Positions 17,002 to 25,165 of a DNA stretch of 64,000 bases are shown piece by piece; the stretch's first letter is position 1, and each line of letters opens with the position of its first letter. The notes under the pieces were generated by a model. It ran no database searches. It saw only the letters and a program-made list of their open reading frames with translations, and was not told where the DNA came from. Made by a program: the position numbers and the translations under genes. The stretch comes from Pandoraea cepalis (GTDB lineage: Bacteria; Pseudomonadota; Gammaproteobacteria; Burkholderiales; Burkholderiaceae): NCBI RefSeq assembly GCF_902459665.1, contig NZ_CABPSL010000008.1, positions 62,001 through 126,000 of the forward strand, given 5' to 3'.

Positions 17002-17033
17002 TTTGCCAAACGGAATAATTTGAAGGCTCCCTC

Positions 17034-18374
17034 ATGTCAACCGCAGCACCGGTCAAACCGACAACCTCGACACCGCCGATCGCACGCCACGCCGACACCC
17101 CGACCGCCAGGACCGTGGAAGCCGCCGAGACCACGCAGACGCCGGGCCGGCCCGAGGCGCCGGCCAACCGTCGTCGCAAAACGATTCTGCTGGGTGCGCT
17201 GGCAGTGGGCGTCGTCGCGGGTCTTGGCTGGGGCGCGCACTGGTGGTTCGTTGGGCGCTTCATCGAGTCGACCGACGATGCCTACCTGCAAGCCGACAGC
17301 ATGACTGTCGCGCCCAAAGTGGGCGGCTACGTAACGGAAGTGTTAGTGCGCGACAACGAAACGGTGAGCGTTGGTCAGCCGCTCGTGCGGCTCGACGCGC
17401 GCCAATACCAGGCCGCCTTCGACGAGGCACAGGCAACCGTGCAGGCACGCGAAGCCGATGTCGCGCGCGCCGAGGCCGAACGCGCCCAGCACACCGCGAC
17501 GATCGCGCAATCACGCGCCGAACTCGACGGTGCGCGTGCGGACGCGCGCTACACGGCGGGTCAGGTCAAACGCTATGCGCCGCTCGTGGCCACCGGCGCG
17601 GAAACCGACGAGCGTCTTGCCGAGCTGCGCAATGCCAGCACCCGCGCCGACGCCACACTCAAGAGCCATCAAGCCAGCGTTCAGGCGAGCGAGCGTCAGG
17701 CCGACACGCTCGACGCCGCGCTGGCGCAGGCCAAGGCGCAATTGACGGTCGCACAGGCCAGTGCGCGCAAGGCGGAACTCGATCTCGCCGACACAGTGGT
17801 CAAGAGCACGCTGGCCGGCCGCATCGGCGATCGCGCCGTGCGCGTGGGCCAGTTCGCTCAGCCGGGCACGCGGTTGCTGACCGTCGTGCCGGTGCAGAAC
17901 GTGTATCTGACGGCGAACTTCAAGGAAACGCAGGTGGGTCATATGCGGCCCGGCCAGCCGGTGACGGTTCACGTCGACGCCCTGCCGAGTCAGCCGATTC
18001 ACGGCGTGGTCGATTCGCTCTCGCCGGGCACGGGCGCACAGTTCGCCTTGCTGCCCGCGCAGAATGCGACCGGGAACTTCACGAAGATCGTGCAGCGCGT
18101 GCCGGTGCGCATCCGGCTCGACGTGCCGGCATCGCTGCGCACGGTGCTGCTGCCGGGCCTGTCGGTGACGGCGGACGTCGACACCCATCGCCGCGATACG
18201 GCCGCCCCCGCCAAGCGGGCGAGTCGGGCCGATCAAGCAGATCGGGCGGGCGACCCCGTGGTACAGCTCGCGCTCAGCGCGCCACTGAACGCCCTCGTCG
18301 GCCCCGTCACCAGCGCGCCGTCGAACGCCGACGCCGCACCGTCATCGGCAAACGTTGGGGCGCAACGTGGCTGA
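17034..18374 (+). CDS. emrA: HlyD/EmrA-type membrane fusion protein
   Basis: The 446-residue periplasmic adaptor has a basic, proline-rich cytoplasmic start, a single membrane anchor (about residues 50-70) and the biotinyl-lipoyl/barrel entry ESTDDAYLQADS. A long coiled-coil hairpin (about 115-255, rich in Ala, Gln and Glu) and the closing half (VKSTLAGRIGDRAVRVGQ) follow. It links the MFS pump encoded next to the outer membrane channel encoded third in the operon. The C-terminal 60 residues after the barrel are low-complexity. EmrA-type adaptors serve drug or toxic-compound export; the substrate here is unknown. Confidence 0.9.
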   Translation: MSTAAPVKPTTSTPPIARHADTPTARTVEAAETTQTPGRPEAPANRRRKTILLGALAVGVVAGLGWGAHWWFVGRFIESTDDAYLQADSMTVAPKVGGYVTEVLVRDNETVSVGQPLVRLDARQYQAAFDEAQATVQAREADVARAEAERAQHTATIAQSRAELDGARADARYTAGQVKRYAPLVATGAETDERLAELRNASTRADATLKSHQASVQASERQADTLDAALAQAKAQLTVAQASARKAELDLADTVVKSTLAGRIGDRAVRVGQFAQPGTRLLTVVPVQNVYLTANFKETQVGHMRPGQPVTVHVDALPSQPIHGVVDSLSPGTGAQFALLPAQNATGNFTKIVQRVPVRIRLDVPASLRTVLLPGLSVTADVDTHRRDTAAPAKRASRADQADRAGDPVVQLALSAPLNALVGPVTSAPSNADAAPSSANVGAQRG

Positions 18375-18384
18375 GCGTGGCGCG

Positions 18385-20100
18385 ATGGACACATCGTCGA
18401 TCACTTCGCCTTCGTCGTTTGCGTCGTCTCCGTCGCCCTTGCCCGTCGAGCCGACGCGCGACCAGGCGCGGAGTGCCGTAGCGGCCGGCAGCGGCGGGCA
18501 TGGGGGACCTGGCGGACGCGGGGGACACCCAGGCGGTGTCGCCGCGAACGCCGCCACGCCGCGCAACGCGTCGGCGTCGGACTGGATCGCCGTGGCGGCC
18601 GGCGCACTGGGCGCCCTGCTGGCCACGCTCGATATCTCGATCACCAACTCCGCCCTGCCGCAGATACAGGGGCAGATCGGTGCGTCGGGCACCGAGGGCA
18701 CCTGGATCTCGACCGGCTACCTGATGTCGGAAATCGTCATGATTCCGCTCGCCGCATGGCTCACGCGCGTGCTCGGTCTACGGCGCTTCCTGATGCTCAA
18801 CGCCGTTTTCTTCACGCTCTTCTCGATGATGTGCGGCGCATCGAGCAGTCTGGCCGAGATGATTGTCGGCCGCATCGGGCAGGGCTTTGCCGGCGGCGCC
18901 ATGATTCCGACGGCGCAGATGATCATCCGCACGCGCCTGCCCCGCCACCAGATGCCCGTGGGCATGGCAATGTTCGGCCTGATCGTACTGCTCGGCCCGC
19001 TGCTCGGCCCGGTGGTCGGCGGCTGGCTCACCGAGAATGCCAACTGGCGCTGGTGCTTCTTCCTGAACCTGCCGATCTCGGCGACTATCGTCACGTTGCT
19101 CATGCTCGGCCTGAAGCGCGAACCGACCCATCTGCAGGCGTTCTTCAAGGCAGACTGGCTGGGTATCGTGGGCTTGACCATCGGCCTGAGTACGCTGACC
19201 GTGGTGCTGGAGGAAGGACAGCGCGAACGCTGGTTCGACTCGCCGCTGATCGTCTGGCTCTCGATCGTGTCGGCCATCGGCATCGCCATGATGCTGGTGG
19301 CGCAGTTCACGGCGGAGAAACCGATCGTCAAGCTCTCGCTGCTGGGTAACAGGAATTACGCGAGCGTGATCTACATCGTGTTCACGGTGGGCGCGGGACT
19401 CTATGGCGTGTCGTATCTGCTGCCGCAGTTCCTCGCGACGATCGCGGGCTACAACGCGCAGCAGTCGGGCAACATCATGCTGCTCTCGGGGCTGCCTGCC
19501 TTTCTGATGATGCCGTTCCTGCCGCGCCTGATCAGCCGCGTGGACATTCGTCTGCTCGTGATTCTCGGGCTGCTGTGCTTCTTCGCCAGTTGCATGCTCG
19601 ACATCGATCTGACCGCGCAAAGCGTGGGGCATGATTTCACGATGTCGCAATTGCTGCGCGGCGTGGGACAGATGCTCGCGATGATGCCGCTCAACCAGGC
19701 GTCGATGGCGGCCGTCGAGGCGCAGGACGCGGGAGACGCCGCCGGTCTGTACAACATGGCCCGCAACTTGGGCGGGTCCGTCGGACTCGCGTTGCTCGGT
19801 ACGCTGATCGACCGGCGCACCGCCTATCACGACGCCATGCTGCGCGAGACGATCACTGCCAACAGTTCGCTGGGTCAGGCGCATCTTGCCGCCAACGCGG
19901 CGAGCTTCTTCGCGCAGACGGGGGATAGCGTGCATGCGCAATTGCAGGCCACCGCACAGCTGGCCGCCGAGATCGCGCAGCAGGCGAGCGTGATGACCTT
20001 TTCCGAAACTTTCTATGCATTGGGGATCGCGCTGCTGCTTTGCGTGCCGCTGGCCCTGCTGCTCAAGCAACCGACCGGCTTCAGTTCGGGCGGACATTGA
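18385..20100 (+). CDS. emrB: DHA2-family MFS efflux pump, EmrB/QacA type
   Basis: About 571 residues with fourteen predicted membrane helices, starting with VAAGALGALLATLDISITNSALP-like helix 1 (near residue 75). The GWLTENANWRW motif characteristic of DHA2 pumps is present. A glycine-rich cytoplasmic stretch of about 60 residues precedes helix 1. The ATG at 18385 is used; an in-frame TTG at 18355 would overlap the end of emrA. It exports compounds with proton antiport through the EmrA adaptor and the NodT channel. It is translationally close to its neighbours (10 bp after emrA, 6 bp before nodT). Confidence 0.9.
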   Translation: MDTSSITSPSSFASSPSPLPVEPTRDQARSAVAAGSGGHGGPGGRGGHPGGVAANAATPRNASASDWIAVAAGALGALLATLDISITNSALPQIQGQIGASGTEGTWISTGYLMSEIVMIPLAAWLTRVLGLRRFLMLNAVFFTLFSMMCGASSSLAEMIVGRIGQGFAGGAMIPTAQMIIRTRLPRHQMPVGMAMFGLIVLLGPLLGPVVGGWLTENANWRWCFFLNLPISATIVTLLMLGLKREPTHLQAFFKADWLGIVGLTIGLSTLTVVLEEGQRERWFDSPLIVWLSIVSAIGIAMMLVAQFTAEKPIVKLSLLGNRNYASVIYIVFTVGAGLYGVSYLLPQFLATIAGYNAQQSGNIMLLSGLPAFLMMPFLPRLISRVDIRLLVILGLLCFFASCMLDIDLTAQSVGHDFTMSQLLRGVGQMLAMMPLNQASMAAVEAQDAGDAAGLYNMARNLGGSVGLALLGTLIDRRTAYHDAMLRETITANSSLGQAHLAANAASFFAQTGDSVHAQLQATAQLAAEIAQQASVMTFSETFYALGIALLLCVPLALLLKQPTGFSSGGH

Positions 20101-20106
20101 ACGATC

Positions 20107-21579
20107 ATGACGCTGCATTTCCGAACGATGGCCCTCGCGGCCGCCCTTCTCGTCACCGGCTGCACGGTTGGCCCCGATTATCGTGGCGCGCCCGAGGTAG
20201 CGGCCAATGCCCTGCGCACGGGCGCCACGTATGCGCATGCCGGAGCCGGCATCGCGGCGCATACGCCGGGGGTCGCCCGATGGTGGGCGACGCTTGGCGA
20301 TGCGCAACTCACGGCGCTGATCGACGACGCCATCGCCCATAGCCCGGATATCCGCGCGGCACAGGCGAAGGTGCGCCAGTCTCGCGCGAGCCTGCGCAAT
20401 CATCAGGCCGACCTGCTGCCCAAGGCGGGCGTCGATCTCGCGACGCTGCGCACGCGCTCGCCCGATCTGAGCCTGCTTGGCGGCAATGGCGGCAATGGCG
20501 GCAGCGGCAGTGGTCGCGGCCCGCTCGACTTGTATGTCGCCGGGTTCGACGCGAGTTGGGAGATCGATCTGTTCGGCGGCACGCGACGCGCTGTCGAGGC
20601 CGCCAGCGCCGACGCCGATGCGGCGTCGGAGGATCTCGCGGACGCCCACGTACAACTCGCCGCCGAAGTCGCACAGGCCTACGTCGCCTTGCGCGATCAG
20701 CAGGCACGGCTGGCGCTGGTGCGCGACTCGGCACAACTCGAAGGCGAGATGCTCGATCTCACCCGCCAGCGTCGCGCGGGGGGCGTCGCGTCGGAACTCG
20801 ACGTCGAACGACTCATCACGCAGGTGGAACAGACGCAATCGCGCGTGCTGCCGCTCGAAGCGGACGTCATCGAATCGCTCGATCAGTTGGCGCTGCTCAC
20901 CGGCCGTGCGCCGGGTGCGTTGGACACCGAGCTGTCGGTCCCCAGGGCCTTGCCGAGCGTGCCGAAGACGGTCGCCATCGGCGATCCGTCCGCGTTGTTG
21001 CAGGCACGCCCGGACATCCGTGCGGCAGAACGTCGCCTGGCGTCGCAGAACGCCCAGATCGGTGTGCAAACGGCCAACTGGTTTCCGAAGCTCTCGATCA
21101 TGGGCGAACTCGGATATTCGGCGCTGGATCCGGGCCATCTGGTGCGTAAAGACAACTTCAGCTGGATGACGCTACCGCGCCTGCAATGGAATGTGCTCGA
21201 TTTTGGACGCGTGCAGGCGAGCGTCGACGGCGCGAAGGCCGGTCGCGATCAGGCGCAGGCGAAGTATGAAAGCGCCGTGCTCAGCGCGTTGCGCGACGCC
21301 GACGTGGCACTGGCACGTTACGGGCATCAGCGCGAAAACGTATACCGTCTGCGCAGTGTGGAGGCCTCGGCCACGCGGGCCGCAACGCTCACGCGTCAAC
21401 GTTATCGCGCCGGCACCGCAAGCACGCTCGATTGGCTCGATGCCGAACGCACGCGCTTTTCCGCCGAGCAGGACCGGGTCGCAGGCGATGCGCAACTGCT
21501 CAAGTCGTTCGTGACGCTACAGAAGGCGCTGGGTCTGGGATGGCAGGTGGGATCGACGCCGGGTTCGACGACGGGGTAA
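20107..21579 (+). CDS. Outer membrane efflux lipoprotein, NodT family
   Basis: A 490-residue TolC/OprM-type channel. The lipobox LVTGC puts the lipidated Cys at residue 19, followed by the family's TVGPDY. Two outer membrane efflux repeats (about 60-250 and 280-475) supply the trimer's barrel strands and periplasmic coiled coils (for example ELDLFGG-like SWEIDLFGGTRR). It begins 6 bp after emrB and completes a tripartite EmrAB-TolC-like exporter. A hairpin at 21608-21639 follows the stop. There is no sign of truncation. Confidence 0.9.
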   Translation: MTLHFRTMALAAALLVTGCTVGPDYRGAPEVAANALRTGATYAHAGAGIAAHTPGVARWWATLGDAQLTALIDDAIAHSPDIRAAQAKVRQSRASLRNHQADLLPKAGVDLATLRTRSPDLSLLGGNGGNGGSGSGRGPLDLYVAGFDASWEIDLFGGTRRAVEAASADADAASEDLADAHVQLAAEVAQAYVALRDQQARLALVRDSAQLEGEMLDLTRQRRAGGVASELDVERLITQVEQTQSRVLPLEADVIESLDQLALLTGRAPGALDTELSVPRALPSVPKTVAIGDPSALLQARPDIRAAERRLASQNAQIGVQTANWFPKLSIMGELGYSALDPGHLVRKDNFSWMTLPRLQWNVLDFGRVQASVDGAKAGRDQAQAKYESAVLSALRDADVALARYGHQRENVYRLRSVEASATRAATLTRQRYRAGTASTLDWLDAERTRFSAEQDRVAGDAQLLKSFVTLQKALGLGWQVGSTPGSTTG

Positions 21580-21607
21580 GGGACACGCGATACGATGCAT
21601 CGCCGAA

Positions 21608-21639
21608 CAAGATGACAATCGCGCGGCGCGGTCATCTTG
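21608..21639 (+). terminator. Hairpin after nodT
   Basis: CAAGATGAC and GTCATCTTG form a 9-bp stem whose 14-nt loop contains a further GC-rich dyad, 29 bp after the nodT stop. There is no T tract, so termination is uncertain. Confidence 0.4.
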
Positions 21640-21700
21640 CCGGGCGGCGCAGGCAACACGGGCATCGCATGGCACCGTACCTTTCGGCGGCGCCAATGAA

Positions 21701-21736
21701 AAAACGCTCCAGAAGCTTTCGCGTCTGGAGCGTTTT
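21701..21736. terminator. Bidirectional intrinsic terminator
   Basis: A perfect 13-bp stem (AAAACGCTCCAGA with its complement) has A-rich and T-rich flanks, so it can work in both directions. On the minus strand it ends transcription of the tRNA genes; on the plus strand it can back up the nodT hairpin. Confidence 0.75.
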
Positions 21737-21748
21737 TACCAACTGAGT

Positions 21749-21825
21749 TGGTGCGGCTGGCAGGATTCGAACCCACGACCCCTTGGTTCGTAGCCAAGTA
21801 CTCTATCCAACTGAGCTACAGCCGC
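21749..21825 (-). tRNA. tRNA-Arg (ACG), copy 1
   Basis: The 77-nt gene includes an encoded CCA. The acceptor stem GCGGCTG pairs with CAGCCGC, the D arm carries AGCTCAGTTGGATAGAG, and the anticodon arm CTTGG-CTACGAA-CCAAG has anticodon ACG. The T arm carries GGTTCGAATCC. The discriminator base is A. ACG is normally edited to ICG by TadA and reads CGU, CGC and CGA. The second copy lies 154 bp upstream on the same strand. Confidence 0.95.
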
Positions 21826-21945
21826 ATTGACTACACGCGAGACCCGATCAGGCGATGCTGCTGCTGTCGGTTCGCCTTCTCATCGACGCGGGCCGAATGT
21901 GCATGACATGCGGCGCGTCACTGGGAAGGACTCTCCCGAAAAACA

Positions 21946-21971
21946 GAGGGTCTCCCCGTGAGGAGACCCTC
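21946..21971 (-). terminator. Terminator between the two tRNA-Arg genes
   Basis: A 10-bp stem (GAGGGTCTCC with its complement) closes a 6-nt loop. On the minus strand it is followed by TGTTTTT. It lies just after tRNA copy 2, so copy 1 may rely on its own promoter or on readthrough. Confidence 0.7.
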
Positions 21972-21979
21972 GAAATAAG

Positions 21980-22056
21980 TGGCGCGGCTGGCAGGATTCG
22001 AACCCACGACCCCTTGGTTCGTAGCCAAGTACTCTATCCAACTGAGCTACAGCCGC
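21980..22056 (-). tRNA. tRNA-Arg (ACG), copy 2
   Basis: This gene has the same arms and the same anticodon ACG as copy 1, with encoded CCA. It differs at the discriminator base, which is G here and A in copy 1. It is preceded by a well-formed promoter at 22071-22099 and followed by its own terminator hairpin. Confidence 0.95.
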
Positions 22057-22070
22057 GTCGTGAGAACAGA

Positions 22071-22099
22071 ATTATGTAAGAAACCCGCCTACCACGCAA
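22071..22099 (-). promoter_or_regulatory. Promoter of tRNA-Arg copy 2
   Basis: On the minus strand TTGCGT and CATAAT are separated by exactly 17 bp. The -10 element ends 14 bp before the first base of the tRNA. Confidence 0.65.
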
Positions 22100-22464
22100 G
22101 TGATTTTTGCAATTCTTTTGTCATAACTCCGATTTCCCTACCGTATCGCGCATTCCATGCGGGATTAGCGCGGAATCATCCGCACTGGCAAGTCTTTGCG
22201 GCTAGAGCAATTACTCCACGCAAACCCGCGCCGAATCAGGGCTTTCCATGTGCGCCCATGCGCGACAGCACGGTATGCTACGGCTTTTTGCAGCGCGTCG
22301 AAGGGCGCGTTTGCCGCACGCGCGAGACCGGATCGGCAAGACAATCGGTTCGGCTCCCTCTCTCGCGCGGCCAAAAGAAAAATGCGACGAAACCACGCAC
22401 CGCGCGCCTACGCTCTTCCCCCGGCGACGACGATGCGATAAAAACCATATTCAAGGAGGCGCTC
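22100..22464. other. Intergenic region upstream of fadD
   Basis: This stretch between the tRNA promoter and fadD shows no convincing gene. The open frame that crosses it in phase with fadD runs back through the tRNA and lacks codon bias. An AAGGAGG ribosome binding site at 22453-22459 precedes the fadD ATG. No terminator or clear promoter could be assigned. Confidence 0.5.
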
Positions 22465-24117
22465 ATGGAAAAAGTCTGGCTCAAGAGCTATCCGCCCGGC
22501 GTGCCGGCCGAGATCGACGTCAACACGTATCGTTCGCTGAACGATCTGTTCCTGCAGAGCTGCCGGAAGTTTGCGAATCGTCCGTCGTTCACCAATCTCG
22601 GGGTGACGATGACATTCGCCGACCTCGAGCGCCAATCGCGCCACTTCGCCGCGTATCTGCAAAGCCTGCCCGGACTCGAGCGCGGCTCGCGCGTGGCAAT
22701 CATGTCGCCGAACCTGTTGCAATACCCGGTCGCCGTCTTCGGCATCCTGCGTGCCGGGATGGTCGTCGTCAACGTCAATCCGCTCTACACCGCGGGCGAA
22801 CTCGAGCATCAACTCCAGGATGCCGGCTGCGGCGCCATCGTCGTGATCGAGAACTTCGCCGCCACGCTGCAAAAGGCCTTGCCCAACACGCCGGTCAAGC
22901 ACGTGATCACGACGGCCATCGGCGACCTCGTGCCCGCGCCGAAGCGCTGGATCGTGAACTACGTGGTGCGCCACGTGAAGAAGATGGTGCCCGAGTGGCA
23001 CATCCCGCACGCGGTGCCGTTCCGCACCGCGCTGGCGAACGGCGCACGCGCCACGCATCAGGAAGTGCCGCTGGGTCACGACGACATCGCGTTCCTGCAA
23101 TACACGGGCGGCACCACCGGCGTTGCCAAGGGCGCCATGCTCACGCATCGCAACATGATCGCCAACATGTTGCAGGCGCGCGCCTGGATCGGCGAGGGAC
23201 TCGAGGAAGGCAAGGAAATCATCGTCACCGCCCTGCCGCTCTATCACATCTTCTGCCTGACGGCGAACTGCCTGGTGTTCCTCCAACTGGGCGCACTGAA
23301 CCTGCTGATTACCAACCCGCGCGACATGCCCGGCTTCGTGAAGGAACTGGGGAAGTGGCGGTTCACGTTCATGACCGGCGTCAACACGCTGTTCAACGGA
23401 CTGCTCAATACCCCGGGCTTCGACCAACTCGACTTCAGCGCACTCAAATGCGCACTCGGCGGCGGCGCCGCCGTGCAACGGGCGGTGGCCGAGCGCTGGC
23501 AGAAGGTCACGGGCCATGCGCTGATCGAAGCTTACGGTCTGACCGAGACATCGCCCGCCGTGTGCATCAACCCACTCGGCAGCGAGTTCAACGGCTCCAT
23601 TGGCCTGCCGATCTCGTCGACGGAGGTGAGTATCCGCAACGATGCCAACGAAGCGCTCGGCTTCGGACAGGAAGGGGAAATCTGTGTGCGCGGCCCGCAA
23701 GTCATGAAGGGCTACTGGAACCGCCCTGACGAGACCGCCAAGACCGTCACGCCCGACGGCTGGCTGCGCACGGGCGACATCGGCACGATGGACGAACAAG
23801 GGTACGTGCGCATCACCGATCGCAAGAAGGACATGATCATCGTGTCGGGCTTCAATGTGTACCCGAACGAGGTGGAGAGCGTGTTGGCCATGTGCCCGGG
23901 CGTGCTCGAATCGGCCGTCGTCGGCGTGCCGAGCGAGCGTACCGGCGAAGCGGTGAAGGCCGTGATCGTCAAGAAGGCGCAGGACCTGACGGAGAAGGCC
24001 ATCGTCGACTTCTGCCGCGAACACCTGACGAACTACAAGGTGCCGCACCTGATCGAGTTCCGCACGGAACTGCCCAAGACGCCGGTCGGCAAGGTGCTGC
24101 GCCGCGAACTGCGCTAA
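22465..24117 (+). CDS. fadD: Long-chain fatty-acid-CoA ligase
   Basis: The 550-residue acyl-adenylate-forming enzyme activates long-chain fatty acids to acyl-CoA for beta-oxidation or lipid synthesis. The P-loop [11 protein letters not shown] lies at 213-223, the A5 motif YGLTETSP near 355, the hinge aspartate in GWLRTGDIG near 435 and [15 protein letters not shown] near 452. The family C-terminal lysine lies in [21 protein letters not shown] six bases before the ATG fixes the start. It is a single transcription unit ending in a strong terminator. Confidence 0.92.
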   Translation: MEKVWLKSYPPGVPAEIDVNTYRSLNDLFLQSCRKFANRPSFTNLGVTMTFADLERQSRHFAAYLQSLPGLERGSRVAIMSPNLLQYPVAVFGILRAGMVVVNVNPLYTAGELEHQLQDAGCGAIVVIENFAATLQKALPNTPVKHVITTAIGDLVPAPKRWIVNYVVRHVKKMVPEWHIPHAVPFRTALANGARATHQEVPLGHDDIAFLQYTGGTTGVAKGAMLTHRNMIANMLQARAWIGEGLEEGKEIIVTALPLYHIFCLTANCLVFLQLGALNLLITNPRDMPGFVKELGKWRFTFMTGVNTLFNGLLNTPGFDQLDFSALKCALGGGAAVQRAVAERWQKVTGHALIEAYGLTETSPAVCINPLGSEFNGSIGLPISSTEVSIRNDANEALGFGQEGEICVRGPQVMKGYWNRPDETAKTVTPDGWLRTGDIGTMDEQGYVRITDRKKDMIIVSGFNVYPNEVESVLAMCPGVLESAVVGVPSERTGEAVKAVIVKKAQDLTEKAIVDFCREHLTNYKVPHLIEFRTELPKTPVGKVLRRELR

Positions 24118-24180
24118 CGATTCACGTCATCGGGTTGTCTCGTCGTCCGTAACGACATTCAGAAGCGTGGGCACCGCGTT

Positions 24181-24212
24181 GACAATGGCCGGGAACCATC
24201 CCGGCCATTGTC
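24181..24212 (+). terminator. fadD terminator
   Basis: A perfect 13-bp stem (GACAATGGCCGGG with its complement) closes a 6-nt loop, 63 bp after the stop codon, and is followed by ATTT. Confidence 0.7.
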
Positions 24213-24327
24213 ATTTCAGACGGCGAAACATCGTCGTCTCGATCGAGAGATCGGCCTCGATTGGTAACTTTTGGTTACAGACGTGACGAGCACACCTTGG
24301 TACAACAGGAGCACGTCAGCGAAGCTT

Positions 24328-25164
24328 TCAGGCGGCACGCGTCGTGATTCGCTTCAAAACGTAAGCGGCGGCCGCCATGCCGAAGGTGGCCGTGACACAC
24401 ACGCTCGAGCCGAAACCGGCGCAGTTCAGGCCCTGCGGGCCCGCAACGGCATTCGCCGCTTCAGCGGGGGCGCACGCCGCTTCCGGGTACTGCAACGGCT
24501 CATCCGAGTACACGGCGGGTACGTTGAACTTGGCTTTCGGCCCACGGACAAAACCATGTTGCTTGCGTAATTGCGCGCGCACTTTGGCCAACAGTGGATC
24601 CTGGATCGTGCGGGTGAGATCGTCGATACGGATGCGTGTCGGATCGATCTGACCGCCGGCCCCACCCACGGTGATCAGACGCTGCGCATGCGCCACGCAC
24701 CACGCGATGAGTGCCGTCTTCACGCGGACGCTGTCGATGGCATCGACGACCCAGTCGAAGCCGCCGCCCAGCATGGCGTCGAGGTTGTCCAGGGCAACGA
24801 AGTCCTCGACCAGCGTGAGTTGGCAGGCGGGATTGATGGCCAGGATTCGCTCGGCCATCGCGGTCACCTTCGGCTTGCCGAAGTTGCCGTTGAGCGCATG
24901 CACCTGACGATTGGCATTGCTTTCGGCGACGTTATCGAGATCGATGAGCGTGAGCCGGCCCACGGCGCTGCGCGCCAGTGCCTCGGCCACCCACGAGCCA
25001 ACGCCGCCAATGCCGATGACGGCCACGTGCGCGTCACGCAGGCGCGCGAGACCGTCGTTACCGTACAAACGCGCGACGCCGCCGAAACGGCGGCCGGCGT
25101 CAAAATCTTCCTCCGGTGGCGGAGTGGGCACCGGAGCAAACATATTCGACGGGGTACTGTTCAT
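24328..25164 (-). CDS. tcdA: tRNA threonylcarbamoyladenosine dehydratase, ThiF/E1 superfamily
   Basis: A 278-residue E1-like adenylating enzyme. TcdA (CsdL) activates and dehydrates t6A at position 37 of ANN-decoding tRNAs to the cyclic form ct6A. The ATP-binding glycine loop GIGGVGSW begins at residue 51. The TcdA start pattern RRFGGVARLYG is present, and the C-terminal part holds CAGFGSSVCVTATFG with conserved cysteine and glycine residues. The ATG at 25164 is used; it overlaps the start of the divergent AsmA gene, and the ATG at 25143 is an alternative. MoeB or ThiF are less likely because no sulfur carrier gene is adjacent. Confidence 0.85.
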   Translation of the reverse strand: MNSTPSNMFAPVPTPPPEEDFDAGRRFGGVARLYGNDGLARLRDAHVAVIGIGGVGSWVAEALARSAVGRLTLIDLDNVAESNANRQVHALNGNFGKPKVTAMAERILAINPACQLTLVEDFVALDNLDAMLGGGFDWVVDAIDSVRVKTALIAWCVAHAQRLITVGGAGGQIDPTRIRIDDLTRTIQDPLLAKVRAQLRKQHGFVRGPKAKFNVPAVYSDEPLQYPEAACAPAEAANAVAGPQGLNCAGFGSSVCVTATFGMAAAAYVLKRITTRAA

Positions 25165-25165
25165 G

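Noticed and set aside
18778..21138. A minus-strand open frame of 786 codons across emrB and nodT
   Set aside because: It is an antisense shadow in high-GC DNA: it is rich in Arg and His, has no domain, and opposes two genes with clear family motifs.
21979..22464. Upstream extension of fadD through the tRNA-Arg gene
   Set aside because: The frame is open by chance but crosses a tRNA, and the extra residues do not resemble FadD. The AAGGAGG site fixes the start at 22465.
22408..24048. A 546-codon minus-strand open frame opposite fadD
   Set aside because: It is an antisense shadow; the plus strand has all FadD motifs and a strong ribosome binding site.
24911..25165. Upstream extension of the AsmA-family gene into tcdA
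   Set aside because: The extension is antisense to the tcdA glycine loop and would bury the membrane anchor internally.
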